Origin: Pseudarthrobacter psychrotolerans
GTDB lineage: Bacteria > Actinomycetota > Actinomycetes > Actinomycetales > Micrococcaceae
Length of the DNA stretch: 64,000 nt
NCBI RefSeq assembly: GCF_009911795.1
Contig: NZ_CP047898.1
Coordinates: forward strand, 434,001-498,000
Reading direction: 5' to 3'
Part shown: piece by piece, positions 36,757-47,125 of the stretch
How positions within the stretch are numbered: position 1 is the first letter of the stretch
How the letters are laid out: every line of letters starts with the position of its first letter
Translations under genes and position numbers: made by a program
Notes under the pieces: model-generated
What the model saw: the letters and a program-made list of their open reading frames with translations, nothing else
Told to the model about the DNA's origin: nothing
The model's database searches: none

Positions 36757-38223
36757 ATGATTGCACTTACTGCGGCGGAAATCGCCGATATCACACACGG
36801 CCGCCTTGACGCCGATCCGGGGATCACACCCCTGTCGGTGGTCACTGATTCGCGGGAGGCTGCCGCCGGGTCCTTGTACGTGGCGAAACCTGGCGAGCAC
36901 GCCGACGGCCACGACTTCGTTGCTGCGGCCTTCGGCCGCGGCGCGGTGCTGGTTCTCGCTGAGCGCCCCGTGACGGGGCCGGACGGCGCTAACTATCCGG
37001 CGGTCCTGGTCGAGGATGCCGTGCTGGCCATGGGCGCGCTGGCGGCCGAAGCAGTGCGTCGGATCCGGCTGGCCCGGTCTGCTGCAGGTGATGCCCTGAC
37101 CGTCATCGGGATCACCGGTTCCGCCGGAAAGACCACCACCAAGGACCTCCTCGCCGGCATCCTCACCGAGCAGGGCGCCACGGTTGCCCCGCAAGGGTCC
37201 TACAACGGCGAGGTGGGCGTGCCGCTCACGGTCTTCCGCGCCGACACCCAAACGCGGTATCTGGTGATCGAGATGGGCGCCACGGGCATCGGGCACATCC
37301 GCTACTTGGCCGACATGGTGAAGCCTGACATCGGCGTCGTCCTCGGCATCGGCACTGCCCACGCCGGGGAGTTCGGCGGCGTGGACAACATTGCCCGGGC
37401 CAAGGGCGAACTGGTGGAGGCTCTCGCCGCCGGCGGCACTGCCGTTATCAACCTCGACGACGACCGCGTAGCTGCCATGCGCAGCCGCACCGGCGCCACC
37501 GTGGTGGGCTTCTCGGCCGAAGGACGCCCTGACGCGACCGTCCGGGCCGTGAATCCGGACACAAACACTGAGGGCAACCCGGAATTCGAGCTCGTCCTGC
37601 CCGGCGGCGAAGCGGGCCTGCACGTCAGCAGCCGCCTCATCGGTGCCCACCACACCGGCAACCTCCTCGCCGCAGCAGCGGCCGCGAACGCAGCCGGCGT
37701 ATCCGGCAAGGACATCGCCGCATCGCTGAGCACACAGTCAGCAGCAAGCCGGTGGCGGATGGAACGCACCGAACGTGCTGACGGCGTGACCGTCATCAAC
37801 GACGCCTACAACGCCAACCCGGAGTCCATGCGGGCGGCCCTGCGTACGCTGGCGGACCTGGGCCGTGGACGGCGCACCTGGGCCGTCCTGGGCGCCATGC
37901 TGGAACTGGGACCTGATTCAATCCGTGAACACACCGTTGTGGGCACCCAGGTGGTCCGCCTGAACATTTCCCGGCTGGTCGTCGTCGGCCGCGAAGCCCG
38001 CGCACTTTACGTTTCCGCCGTCCAGGAGGGTTCCTGGGGCGACGAATGCGTATTTGCCGAAACCGCCGAGGACGCTTATTCGCTCCTGAACGCCGAGCTT
38101 GAGCCCGGCGACCTTGTGCTTTTCAAGTCGTCCAACAGCGTTGGACTGCGCCACCTGGGCGATCGGATAGCATTACCCCCACAATCCACGGAACCCGCCC
38201 ATGAAGGGAGCGAGCTGCTGTGA
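36757..38223 (+). CDS. murF: UDP-MurNAc-tripeptide D-alanyl-D-alanine ligase
   Basis: Adds D-Ala-D-Ala to complete the UDP-MurNAc-pentapeptide. P-loop GITGSAGKTTTKDLLAGIL, GSYNGEVGVPLTV and the motif NDAYNANPESMRAAL are typical. 488 residues. ATG at 36757, 6 bp after murE; its end overlaps the mraY start by 4 bp. Confidence 0.95.
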   Translation: MIALTAAEIADITHGRLDADPGITPLSVVTDSREAAAGSLYVAKPGEHADGHDFVAAAFGRGAVLVLAERPVTGPDGANYPAVLVEDAVLAMGALAAEAVRRIRLARSAAGDALTVIGITGSAGKTTTKDLLAGILTEQGATVAPQGSYNGEVGVPLTVFRADTQTRYLVIEMGATGIGHIRYLADMVKPDIGVVLGIGTAHAGEFGGVDNIARAKGELVEALAAGGTAVINLDDDRVAAMRSRTGATVVGFSAEGRPDATVRAVNPDTNTEGNPEFELVLPGGEAGLHVSSRLIGAHHTGNLLAAAAAANAAGVSGKDIAASLSTQSAASRWRMERTERADGVTVINDAYNANPESMRAALRTLADLGRGRRTWAVLGAMLELGPDSIREHTVVGTQVVRLNISRLVVVGREARALYVSAVQEGSWGDECVFAETAEDAYSLLNAELEPGDLVLFKSSNSVGLRHLGDRIALPPQSTEPAHEGSELL

Positions 38224-39328
38224 TTGCACTACTGATCGGCGCAGGACTTGCCCTGCTGTTTGCCTTGGTGGGAACGCCGCTGTTTATCCGCTTGCTTGTC
38301 CGCAAGAGCTACGGACAGTTCATCCGTGATGACGGACCCACCTCGCACCACACCAAACGCGGTACGCCCACCATGGGGGGCACCGTGGTGGTGGGAGCGG
38401 TCCTGCTCAGCTACGGACTGACCCACCTGATTATGTGGATGATGAACCCGGATTCGGCAGGCCCCTCCGCTTCGGCCCTGATCCTGCTCTTCCTGATGGT
38501 CGGTATGGGGCTGGTGGGCTTCCTGGACGATTTCATCAAGATCTCCCGGCAACGGAGCCTTGGCCTCGATGCGAAGGCCAAGCTCATCCTCCAGGCAGCC
38601 GTGGGCATAGCCTTCGCCATCCTGGCACTGAACTTTCCCGACCCGGACGGCCTGACGCCGGCCTCGACAAAAATCTCGCTGGTCCGTGACATTCCCTGGC
38701 TGGACCTGGCCTTCGCCGGCACGGTGGTCGGCGCAATCCTCTTTGTACTGTGGTCCAACCTGATCGTCACGGCAGCAACCAATGGCGTGAATCTCACGGA
38801 CGGCCTGGACGGGCTGGCGGCCGGCGCGTCGGTCATGGTGTTCGGTGCCTACACGCTGATGGGAATCTGGCAGAACAACCAGGCCTGCGGGTCGCCGCGC
38901 GAGGCCGGCAGCGGCTGCTACTCGGTCCGTGACCCCTGGACCTGGCGCTCCTGGCGGCCATCCTGAGCGCCGCTCTGGTGGGTTTCCTGTGGTGGAATAC
39001 CTCCCCGGCCAAGATTTTTATGGGCGACACAGGGTCGCTGGCCATCGGCGGCGCGATCGCCGGCTTCGCCATCCTGTCGCGCACGGAACTGCTTCTGGGA
39101 ATCGTCGGCGGCCTGTTCGTCCTGATTACCCTCTCCGTGATCATCCAGGTGGGCTACTTCAAGGCCACCGGCGGTAAACGCGTCTTCAAGATGGCGCCGC
39201 TGCAGCATCATTTCGAACTCAAGGGCTGGGCAGAGGTTACGGTGGTGGTCCGGTTCTGGATCCTGGGCGGGCTCTTCGTGGCCGTGGGCCTGGGTGTCTT
39301 CTACGCTGAATGGGTCGTGCTCCTGTGA
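38220..39328 (+). CDS. mraY: phospho-MurNAc-pentapeptide translocase (frame interrupted by an apparent 1-base deletion near 38933)
   Basis: Membrane enzyme making lipid I. Frame one (38220-38966) carries [25 protein letters not shown] and the catalytic [10 protein letters not shown], then ends abnormally in [12 protein letters not shown]. The remaining conserved part, [21 protein letters not shown] and [12 protein letters not shown], continues in another frame to 39328. Changing CCCC at 38933-38936 to five C restores [23 protein letters not shown], exactly the expected sequence, in a protein of about 369 residues. Because mraY is essential, a sequencing error is the likely cause. Confidence 0.93.
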
Positions 39329-40887
39329 CTGTTTCTCCCCGCCTGCAAAGCCTGGTCAGCTGGGACTCTGATTGGGCGGGGCTGCGCGTTGCAGTCACCG
39401 GCATCGGAGTGTCCGGATTCGCCGCGGCAGATACCCTCATCGAACTCGGTGCCCGGGTGGTGGTGGTTGACGCCGCCACCAGCGATACAGCCAAAGCACA
39501 GGCCGACACCCTGAAGATCGTCGGCGCCGTGGACGTGCTCCTGGGCGAGGAAGCCGTCAACAGGATCCCCAAGATCGATGGCCGCTTCCCCGAACTCATC
39601 GTGACCTCCCCGGGTTGGCGGCCTGACCAGGCGCTCCTGGCGGCCGCTGCTCGCGCCCACATTCCGGTCTGGGGTGACGTCGAGCTTGCCTGGCGCCTGC
39701 GCGTCCGGGCCGGGCACAAGACCGCTGACTGGCTGACCATCACCGGCACCAACGGCAAGACCACCACGGTGGGCCTGACCGCGTCGATGCTGCAGGCCGC
39801 CGGACTCAAAGCCATCGCGGTCGGCAACGTGGGCACCCCCATCCTGGACGCTCTCCGCGACTCCGTGGAGTACGACGTCTTCGCGGTTGAACTTTCCAGC
39901 TTCCAGCTGCACTGGGCCGAATCGCTGTCGCCGGTGGCCAGTGTCTGCCTGAACGTGGCTGAGGACCACGTTGACTGGCATGGTTCCTACAATTCCTACC
40001 TCGCGGACAAAGCGAAGGTCTACGCGCGGACCCAGAAGGCCTGCATCTTCAACGCAGAACAGATCGAGACCGAACGGATGGTTGAGGACGCCGACGTCGT
40101 GGACGGCTGCCGTGCTGTCGGCTTCACCACGCTCACCCCGGCCGTCAGCATGCTCGGCGTGGTGGAGGGCCTGCTGGTGGACCGTGCGTTCATCGAGGAA
40201 CGCAAGGACAGCGCCGCCGAACTGGCCTCGATGACCGACCTGGGGCAGTTTGCGCCCCGGCACACGGTAGCCAACGCCCTTGCGGCCGCTGCCCTGGTCC
40301 GGGCCTACGGTGTGGATGCGAAGGCGGTGCGCCAGGGAATCCAGGATTACGTGCCCGGCAACCATCGCATCCAGCCGGTCGCCAAGGAGAACGGCGTGCT
40401 CTGGGTCAACGATTCCAAGGCCACCAACCCGCACGCGGCAGCCGCCTCGCTGGCCACCTTTGCGAACGTCATCTGGATCGCGGGCGGCCTGTCCAAGGGC
40501 GTCAGCTACGACCACCTGGTCCGGGACCACGCTGCCCGGCTCAAGGCTGTGGTGCTCATCGGTACGGACACCACCGCGCTGGCGGACGCCTTGCAGCGAC
40601 ACGCGCCGGATGTCCCCGTGATCACGACGCCGGCGGGCGACACTGAAAATATGCAGACTGCCGTAACGGGCGGAGCCAGCACGGGCAGCTCGCCGGATTC
40701 CGGTGCGGCCGTGATGTCCCGGGCCGTTGCGTCAGCGGCGCAGCTGGCGGCATCAGGGGACACCGTCCTGATGGCCCCGGCAGCTGCTTCCATGGATCAG
40801 TTCTCTTCCTATGCTCACCGCGGCAACGCCTTTATTGAAGCTGTCCGCGAGCTGGTGGAAGGGCAGGCCCAGACCGGCGAGGAGTAA
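39325..40887 (+). CDS. murD: UDP-MurNAc-L-alanine:D-glutamate ligase
   Basis: Adds D-Glu. P-loop [31 protein letters not shown] and NHRIQPV are conserved Mur ligase and MurD features. I prefer GTG 39325, overlapping the mraY stop by 4 bp, to ATG 39310; it gives 520 residues, long for MurD because of an insertion near the C-terminus ([10 protein letters not shown] region). Confidence 0.94.
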   Translation: MTVSPRLQSLVSWDSDWAGLRVAVTGIGVSGFAAADTLIELGARVVVVDAATSDTAKAQADTLKIVGAVDVLLGEEAVNRIPKIDGRFPELIVTSPGWRPDQALLAAAARAHIPVWGDVELAWRLRVRAGHKTADWLTITGTNGKTTTVGLTASMLQAAGLKAIAVGNVGTPILDALRDSVEYDVFAVELSSFQLHWAESLSPVASVCLNVAEDHVDWHGSYNSYLADKAKVYARTQKACIFNAEQIETERMVEDADVVDGCRAVGFTTLTPAVSMLGVVEGLLVDRAFIEERKDSAAELASMTDLGQFAPRHTVANALAAAALVRAYGVDAKAVRQGIQDYVPGNHRIQPVAKENGVLWVNDSKATNPHAAAASLATFANVIWIAGGLSKGVSYDHLVRDHAARLKAVVLIGTDTTALADALQRHAPDVPVITTPAGDTENMQTAVTGGASTGSSPDSGAAVMSRAVASAAQLAASGDTVLMAPAAASMDQFSSYAHRGNAFIEAVRELVEGQAQTGEE

Positions 40888-40889
40888 CA

Positions 40890-42293
40890 ATGGTCAGCAC
40901 GCCCACCCGGTCGCCGGCCTCACGGCCGCGCGCCGGAAAACCCGCTTCGCCCGTAAAATCCACCATCACCCTGCCGGACCGGATCCGGGGCTGGTACCAG
41001 GCCTTCTGGTCCACGCTGGAAGGCACCGGCACTTCCAAGAACGGCTCAACGTATTACCTGATCCTTGGTTCCACGCTGGCCCTGACCGCCATCGGCATCA
41101 TGATGGTGCTGTCGGCCTCGAGCGTCGAATCCATCGCTGCCGGAAAATCGCCCTACGGCGACGCCCTGAAGCAGGGCATGTTCGCCGCCATTGGCATCTT
41201 CACCATGTTTGTCCTCTCACGCATCAACGTGGTCTGGCTGAAGCGCCTGGCCTGGCCGGGGCTGGGCGGCGCCCTTGTCCTCCTGGTGCTCGTGCAGCTG
41301 ATCGGTGACGAAGTCAACGGCAACAAGAACTGGATCGACCTGGGCGGCATCACGTTCCAGCCGTCCGAGGCGTCCAAACTGACGCTGGCGCTCTGGATGG
41401 CCACCGTCCTGGCCAGGAAAGGGAAGCTGCTGCACCGCTGGCCCCACGTGCTGATCCCGGCCGTGCCGCTGGCGGGCGGGGTCATCGGCCTGGTCCTGTT
41501 GGGCAATGACCTTGGCACGGCCATGATCATCATGATGATCACTGCTGCCGCCCTCTTCTTCGCCGGAGTACCGCTGTACCTGTTCGGGTTCGCCGCCCTG
41601 GCGGCCGCGGCCGGCACAGCAGTCATGGCCATCACCAGCTCAAACCGCATGTGCCGCATCACCTCCTGGTGGACAGGCCAGTCCTGTGCCGACGGCATCG
41701 ACGCCAACTACCAGGCCACCAACGGGCTCTACGGGCTCGCGTCCGGAGGTTGGTTCGGCGTCGGCCTCGGCCAAAGCCGGCAGAAGTACAGCTGGATCCC
41801 GGAAGCCCATAACGACTTCATTTTCGCCATCATCGGCGAGGAACTCGGCCTCGTGGGCACCGTCGTCGTGCTTGTCCTCTTTGCCATCCTCGGGGCCGCC
41901 ATCTACCGCGTAGTAGTGGCGCAGGAAGATATGTTCCACCGGGTGCTGGCAGGCACCATCATGGTGTGGCTGCTGGGGCAGGCCACGGTCAACATGGCCG
42001 TTGTAACAGGGCTGATGCCTGTGATCGGCGTGCCGCTCCCGTTCATTTCCTACGGCGGTTCGGCACTTCTGATGTCGCTCTGCGCCGTGGGGGTGGTGCT
42101 GTCGCTCGCCCGCGAACAGATGGCGCCGGCCCTCAGGCCGAAGAAACTGCTGAAATTCGGCACAAAGAAGGCCGGGGGATCCACCGGCAGCACAGCTGCC
42201 GACCGCAAAACCGCCGGCCCCAAAACAACCGGCGCCAAAACAACCGGTCCCAAAACAACCGGTCCCAAAACAACCGCAAGAAAGCGTACGTAG
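40890..42293 (+). CDS. ftsW: septal peptidoglycan glycosyltransferase FtsW
   Basis: SEDS-family polymerase working with FtsI. Multiple membrane helices, with family signatures GGITFQPSEASKLTLALWMA, HNDFIFAIIGEELGLVGT and GVPLPFISYGGSALL. 467 residues. The cytoplasmic C-terminal tail is basic and holds four pentapeptide repeats of the form GPKTT, encoded by 15-bp tandem repeats. ATG 40890 follows murD by 2 bp. Confidence 0.93.
   Translation: MVSTPTRSPASRPRAGKPASPVKSTITLPDRIRGWYQAFWSTLEGTGTSKNGSTYYLILGSTLALTAIGIMMVLSASSVESIAAGKSPYGDALKQGMFAAIGIFTMFVLSRINVVWLKRLAWPGLGGALVLLVLVQLIGDEVNGNKNWIDLGGITFQPSEASKLTLALWMATVLARKGKLLHRWPHVLIPAVPLAGGVIGLVLLGNDLGTAMIIMMITAAALFFAGVPLYLFGFAALAAAAGTAVMAITSSNRMCRITSWWTGQSCADGIDANYQATNGLYGLASGGWFGVGLGQSRQKYSWIPEAHNDFIFAIIGEELGLVGTVVVLVLFAILGAAIYRVVVAQEDMFHRVLAGTIMVWLLGQATVNMAVVTGLMPVIGVPLPFISYGGSALLMSLCAVGVVLSLAREQMAPALRPKKLLKFGTKKAGGSTGSTAADRKTAGPKTTGAKTTGPKTTGPKTTARKRT
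42216..42275 (+). repeat. 15-bp tandem repeat in the 3' end of ftsW
   Basis: Four consecutive 15-bp units (42216, 42231, 42246, 42261), each containing CCAAAACAACC and differing only in the first 4-5 bases. They encode GPKTT, GAKTT, GPKTT, GPKTT. Units three and four are identical, indicating recent duplication. Confidence 0.9.
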
Positions 42294-42299
42294 CTCCAG

Positions 42300-43400
42300 A
42301 TGACTTCCCAGAACCTGTCCATTGTCCTGGCGGGCGGCGGAACCGCCGGCCACATCAGCCCCCTGCTGGCCATCGCGGCGGCCCTGCGGGTGGCCGCGCC
42401 CGGTGCCAGGCTGCTCGCCGTGGGCACGCCCGCCGGCATGGAAACCCGGCTGGTGCCCGCCGCCGGCCTGGAACTGACCACCATCGACCGCGTGCCGTTT
42501 CCGCGGAAACCCTCCGTGGACCTGCTCAGGCTGCCCGCACGGCTGGCCGGAGCGATCAGGCAGGCCGGACGCATCCTCGACGAAGCCTCGGCCGACGTCC
42601 TTGTCGGTGTCGGCGGCTACGTCTGCACACCCCTTTACCTCGCCGCCCGGCGCCGGGGAATCCCCATCGTCATCCATGAGGCCAATACCAGGCCTGGCTT
42701 GGCCAACCGTGTGGGATCGTTCCTGACCCGTCACGTGGCTACCGCCTTCGACACCACGCGCCTGCGTCACGCCCGCCATGTCGGCATGCCCATGCGGACC
42801 GAAATCTCCGGCCTGGACCGGGACGCTGCCCGTGCCGCTGCCCGCGAATCCCTGGGCCTGGATCCCACCACGCCCACGCTGATTGTGACCGGCGGTTCCT
42901 CCGGGGCCCAGAGCATCAACCGCGCGGTGGCCGCCGCGGTGCAGGACCTTGGTGCGGCGGGAATCCAGACGCTCCACATCACCGGCCGCGGCAAAAAGGT
43001 TCTGGGGCCCGACGGCGGCCCCCTCGCCGCACCGGGCTACCGGCAGGTGGAGTACGTGGACGGCATGGAACAGGTGTACGCCGCCGCGGACGTGCTGCTC
43101 GCGCGGTCCGGCGCGGCCACGGTCTGCGAAGTGGCCGCCGTGGGAGTGCCGGCAGTGTTTGTCCCGCTGCCCATCGGGAACGGCGAGCAGGCGCTCAACG
43201 CGGCGGGCCTCGTGAACGCCGGCGGCGCACTCCTGGTCCCGGATAAGGACTTCACCGCGCAGTGGGTGGCGGGCCAGCTCATCCCCCTCGTCACCGACCC
43301 CGGCCGACTGGCCACCATGGCCGCCAGTTCACGCCGCCTTGGCATAAGAAACGCCGATCAGCGCATGGCTGATCTTGTCCTGGAAGCGGTATCCGCATGA
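42300..43400 (+). CDS. murG: UDP-GlcNAc:undecaprenyl-PP-MurNAc-pentapeptide GlcNAc transferase
   Basis: Makes lipid II from lipid I on the cytoplasmic membrane face. GT28 signatures: [17 protein letters not shown] at the N-terminus, [25 protein letters not shown], and the UDP-GlcNAc-binding segment [24 protein letters not shown]. 366 residues. ATG 42300, just after ftsW; ends overlapping murC by 4 bp. Confidence 0.95.
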   Translation: MTSQNLSIVLAGGGTAGHISPLLAIAAALRVAAPGARLLAVGTPAGMETRLVPAAGLELTTIDRVPFPRKPSVDLLRLPARLAGAIRQAGRILDEASADVLVGVGGYVCTPLYLAARRRGIPIVIHEANTRPGLANRVGSFLTRHVATAFDTTRLRHARHVGMPMRTEISGLDRDAARAAARESLGLDPTTPTLIVTGGSSGAQSINRAVAAAVQDLGAAGIQTLHITGRGKKVLGPDGGPLAAPGYRQVEYVDGMEQVYAAADVLLARSGAATVCEVAAVGVPAVFVPLPIGNGEQALNAAGLVNAGGALLVPDKDFTAQWVAGQLIPLVTDPGRLATMAASSRRLGIRNADQRMADLVLEAVSA

Positions 43401-44773
43401 CCCCCGCAAGCATCCGCAGCCAGGAGTCCCTGGGCCGCGTCCATTTCATCGGCATCGGCGGGGTGGGAATGTCCGCCGTGGCCCGCATCATGGTGGCCCG
43501 CGGCGTCGCCGTCAGCGGATCGGATGCCAAGGACCTTCCGGTGATGGCGGAGCTGGCAGCCGCCGGTGCGAGGATCGCCGTGGGCTACGCCGCATCCAAC
43601 GTGGGCGATGCCCAGACCGTGGTGGCCGGATCGGCGATCCGTGCGGACAACCCTGAACTGGTGGCTGCGCGCGCGGCCGGCCTGCCCGTGCTGCACCGCT
43701 CGGAGGCACTGGCGGCCACCATGGGGGACGATCTCGTGGTGACCGTGGCAGGCACCCACGGCAAGTCCACCACCACCTCCATGATCACCGTCCTGCTCCA
43801 GGGAGCCGGGCTGGACCCCTCGTTTGCGATCGGTGCCAACGTGCCTGCGCTCGGCGTCAATGCCGCCCACGGCACGTCAGGCATTTTTGTGGCCGAAGCG
43901 GATGAATCCGACGGGTCCTTCCTGAACTACCGGCCCAGGATTGCCGTGGTCACCAATGTGGAAGCCGATCACCTGGACCACTACGGCACCGCCGAGGCCG
44001 TCTACGAGTCCTTCGACCGCTTTACGGAACTGCTTCCGGCCGACGGCGTCCTGATTGCCTGCGCCGACGACGCCGGCGCGGCTGCCCTTGCAGAGCGCAC
44101 ACTCGCGCGCGGCAACACCCGGGTGGTGCTGTACGGCACCGCTGAGGGGTCGGACGTGGTACTGCACGACGGCGGCCCGGGGGACGTGGCGGTCTCCGCA
44201 CCCGCCGGACGGTTCGCCCTGGAGCTGCAGGTCCCGGGCCGGCACAACGCGCTGAACGCCGCCGCCGCCGTCGCCGTCGCGCTGGAACTGGGGGTCGACG
44301 CTGAAACTGCCGCGCGTGCCCTGGCACACTTCTCGGGCGCTTCCCGGCGCTTTGAACTGAAGGGCGAGGCACGCGGCGTGCGCGTCTATGACGACTACGC
44401 CCACCACCCCACCGAGGTACGGGCCGCCCTGACGGCTGCGCGATCCGTGGCGGGCGGGCACCGCGTCCACGTCCTGTTCCAGCCGCACCTCTTCTCCCGC
44501 ACCCGGGAGTTTGCCAAGGAGTTCGCAGCAGCGCTGAACCTTGCAGACACCGCACTGGTACTGGACATCTACCCCGCGCGCGAAGACCCCATCCCAGGGG
44601 TCAGCAGCCAGCTCATCGCCGAGCACCTGGCTCCCGGCGGACGCCTGGTGGAGTCGAGCGGGGCAGTGGCTGCCCTCACGGACGCCGCCCGGCCCGGCGA
44701 CATCATCCTGACCGTCGGGGCAGGGGATGTCACGGCCTTCGGACCGCAGATCGTGCAGGCTCTCGATGGGTAG
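43397..44773 (+). CDS. murC: UDP-MurNAc:L-alanine ligase
   Basis: First amino-acid-adding step. N-terminal [17 protein letters not shown]-loop [21 protein letters not shown] and [12 protein letters not shown] are classic MurC motifs. 458 residues. Overlaps murG by 4 bp and ftsQ by 8 bp. No murB or ddl follows in this cluster. Confidence 0.95.
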   Translation: MTPASIRSQESLGRVHFIGIGGVGMSAVARIMVARGVAVSGSDAKDLPVMAELAAAGARIAVGYAASNVGDAQTVVAGSAIRADNPELVAARAAGLPVLHRSEALAATMGDDLVVTVAGTHGKSTTTSMITVLLQGAGLDPSFAIGANVPALGVNAAHGTSGIFVAEADESDGSFLNYRPRIAVVTNVEADHLDHYGTAEAVYESFDRFTELLPADGVLIACADDAGAAALAERTLARGNTRVVLYGTAEGSDVVLHDGGPGDVAVSAPAGRFALELQVPGRHNALNAAAAVAVALELGVDAETAARALAHFSGASRRFELKGEARGVRVYDDYAHHPTEVRAALTAARSVAGGHRVHVLFQPHLFSRTREFAKEFAAALNLADTALVLDIYPAREDPIPGVSSQLIAEHLAPGGRLVESSGAVAALTDAARPGDIILTVGAGDVTAFGPQIVQALDG

Positions 44774-45695
44774 TCCGCGCCGGCCCACGTACGCCTCACC
44801 GGGCAGGCGGCAGCCAGCCTCGCCGGCGCAACCGGAGGTCATCTCGGCCTCCAAGAGCGCCCCGGAAACGGATACCCCGCCTTTGCCGGGGCGAAAAAAG
44901 GCCAAGGACGCCGACCGCAAGCGGGCGGAGGACAAGACACCAGCAGGCACGGACAAGGCAGCTGCAGGCACTGACAACGTGCTGGCCTTCCCGGAGCCGC
45001 CTGGAAAGCGCCGCAAACGCAACTTCCTGGTGACTCTCGGCGCTGTCCTGGCACTGGTCTGCGCACTGCTTGCCGCCGCAATCTTTTCGCCGGTCCTGGC
45101 TGTGCGCACCGTATCGGTGTCCGGGACCCGGCTCGTCACCACAGGACAGGTCCAGGCCGCACTGGAACCCCTGAAGGGCAAACCCCTGCCCCAGATCAGC
45201 GATGAGGAGGTCAGCCGCCTCCTGGCGCCCCTGGTCCAGATCAAGTCCGTCTCGACCCAGGCACGGCCGCCTTCCGGGTTAGTCGTCCAGGTGCTGGAGC
45301 GCGTTCCAGTGGCCCTGGTGAAGCAGGGGGAGCAGTATCAGTTGGTTGATGTGGACGGCGTGGTGCTGGCCAGCCCCCCGGACCCGGCTGCGATTGCCCT
45401 GCCCGTGATCGACGGCGGCGCCGGAACCATCGGCAAGGACCTTTTCCAGGCGACTGCAGCGGTCCTGGGTGCACTCCCGCTGGACGTGCTGTCGAAGCTG
45501 TCCAACGCGTCCGCCCAGTCCGTGGACGCCGTGGAGCTCAAATTGGTGGACGGGCAGACCATCATTTGGGGGAATGCGGGGGAGAAGGAGCTCAAGGCCA
45601 AGGTACTTGAAGCATTGCTGAAGGTTCCCGCGGACCCGAAGAACCCCGTCCGTGTGTACGATGTGAGCGCGCCCCGGCATCCGGTGACGCGTTGA
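44766..45695 (+). CDS. ftsQ: cell division protein FtsQ
   Basis: Bitopic division protein. From ATG 44766 the 309-residue protein has a long polar, basic cytoplasmic part (1-86), a membrane helix (about 87-110), then a POTRA domain (RTVSVSGTRLVTTGQVQAAL) and the FtsQ beta domain (LVQIKSVSTQARPPSGLVVQ). The frame extends 13 codons further upstream within murC; ATG 44766, overlapping the murC stop, is more likely. Confidence 0.9.
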   Translation: MGSPRRPTYASPGRRQPASPAQPEVISASKSAPETDTPPLPGRKKAKDADRKRAEDKTPAGTDKAAAGTDNVLAFPEPPGKRRKRNFLVTLGAVLALVCALLAAAIFSPVLAVRTVSVSGTRLVTTGQVQAALEPLKGKPLPQISDEEVSRLLAPLVQIKSVSTQARPPSGLVVQVLERVPVALVKQGEQYQLVDVDGVVLASPPDPAAIALPVIDGGAGTIGKDLFQATAAVLGALPLDVLSKLSNASAQSVDAVELKLVDGQTIIWGNAGEKELKAKVLEALLKVPADPKNPVRVYDVSAPRHPVTR

Positions 45696-45783
45696 ACGCT
45701 TTATTTACCCGGTATTCCCGCGACACGCGGCTCCGGTTATTGAATGTCTGAACCATAGGAAATAGCGTTCCAACATGAGTTAC

Positions 45784-45821
45784 TTGACATAACTATAACC
45801 TTCAACTCGAAGGTTAAGGTT
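45784..45821 (+). promoter_or_regulatory. ftsZ promoter/operator with TAACCTT-N7-AAGGTTA inverted repeat
   Basis: In the 186-bp spacer before ftsZ, TTGACA (45784-45789) is a perfect -35 hexamer. Just behind it lie TAACCTT (45796-45802) and AAGGTTA (45810-45816), a perfect inverted repeat with a 7-bp spacer; the right arm continues as AAGGTTAAGGTT. MerR regulators bind such dyads inside promoter spacers. FtsR activates ftsZ in Corynebacterium and an ftsR gene is in this window, so this is its likely target. Confidence 0.55.
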
Positions 45822-45881
45822 CGAAGCTTCAAGCCCGACTCCACAGTTTTCGCAATAGGACACGAACAAGGGACACGTAAC

Positions 45882-47117
45882 GTGGCAGCTCCGCAGAATT
45901 ACTTGGCCGTCATCAAGGTCGTCGGCATCGGCGGCGGTGGCGTGAACGCAGTCAACCGCATGATCGAGGTCGGTCTTCGCGGCGTCGAATTTATCGCGGT
46001 GAACACCGATGCGCAGGCATTGTTGATGAGCGATGCAGACGTCAAGCTCGACATCGGGCGTGAGTTGACGCGCGGCCTGGGAGCCGGCGCGAACCCTGAG
46101 GTGGGCAAGCAGGCTGCGGAGGACCACGCCGAGGAAATCGAAGAGGTCATCCGCGGCGCCGACATGGTCTTTGTCACCGCTGGCGAAGGCGGCGGCACGG
46201 GCACCGGCGGCGCGCCCGTGGTAGCACGCATCGCCCGGTCGCTTGGTGCCCTGACCATCGGCGTGGTGACCCGTCCGTTCACGTTTGAGGGCCGCCGTCG
46301 TGCGGGTTCTGCAGAGGCGGGCATCGACGCCCTCCGCGACGAAGTGGACACGCTGATCGTGATCCCGAACGACCGGCTTTTGTCCATCAGCGACCGCAAC
46401 GTCTCCGTCCTGGACGCTTTCCGTTCCGCTGACCAGGTCCTGCTGTCCGGTGTCCAGGGCATCACGGACCTCATCACCACCCCGGGCCTGATCAACCTTG
46501 ACTTCGCGGACGTCAAGTCCGTGATGCAGGGCGCAGGGTCCGCACTGATGGGCATCGGCTCCGCCCGCGGTGAAGACCGTGCGGTGAAGGCTGCTGAGCT
46601 CGCCATTGCATCGCCGCTGCTGGAAGCCTCCATCGACGGCGCCCATGGTGTCCTGCTCTCCATCCAGGGCGGTTCCGATCTTGGCCTGTTCGAAATCAAT
46701 GAAGCTGCCCGTCTGGTCCAGGAAGTGGCCCACCCCGAAGCCAACATCATCTTCGGCGCCGTAATCGACGACGCACTCGGTGACGAGGCCCGCGTCACGG
46801 TCATTGCCGCCGGTTTCGACGACGTCAAGGCCACCTCTCCGTCCATGGACCAGTCCCAGCCCCACGTCGCACCCCAGCGGCCGGCAGCGGCGCCCGCGCC
46901 GGCTCAGGCCCCCACCTCGGGCGGCGGCAGCCACCAGCACAACGTCCAGCCGGTCCACGCCGGCGTCGGTGCGTCGGGCCTGAGCAACTGGGGCCAGCAG
47001 CGCCCGTCGGCGGTCCCCGCCGATTCAGGTTTCGACGTCGACCTCCCCTCAGTAGTGGAGCCGGACCTCTCGGGGAACCTTGCCGACGACCTGGATGTCC
47101 CCGACTTCCTGAAGTAG
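45882..47117 (+). CDS. ftsZ: tubulin-like division GTPase FtsZ
   Basis: Forms the Z ring. GTP-binding motifs are [14 protein letters not shown] near the start and the tubulin signature [15 protein letters not shown]. The core ends around residue 315, followed by a Pro/Ala/Gln/His-rich linker and the conserved C-terminal peptide [10 protein letters not shown] that binds SepF. 411 residues. GTG 45882 with AAGGGAC upstream. Confidence 0.97.
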   Translation: MAAPQNYLAVIKVVGIGGGGVNAVNRMIEVGLRGVEFIAVNTDAQALLMSDADVKLDIGRELTRGLGAGANPEVGKQAAEDHAEEIEEVIRGADMVFVTAGEGGGTGTGGAPVVARIARSLGALTIGVVTRPFTFEGRRRAGSAEAGIDALRDEVDTLIVIPNDRLLSISDRNVSVLDAFRSADQVLLSGVQGITDLITTPGLINLDFADVKSVMQGAGSALMGIGSARGEDRAVKAAELAIASPLLEASIDGAHGVLLSIQGGSDLGLFEINEAARLVQEVAHPEANIIFGAVIDDALGDEARVTVIAAGFDDVKATSPSMDQSQPHVAPQRPAAAPAPAQAPTSGGGSHQHNVQPVHAGVGASGLSNWGQQRPSAVPADSGFDVDLPSVVEPDLSGNLADDLDVPDFLK

Positions 47118-47125
47118 GGCCCGGG

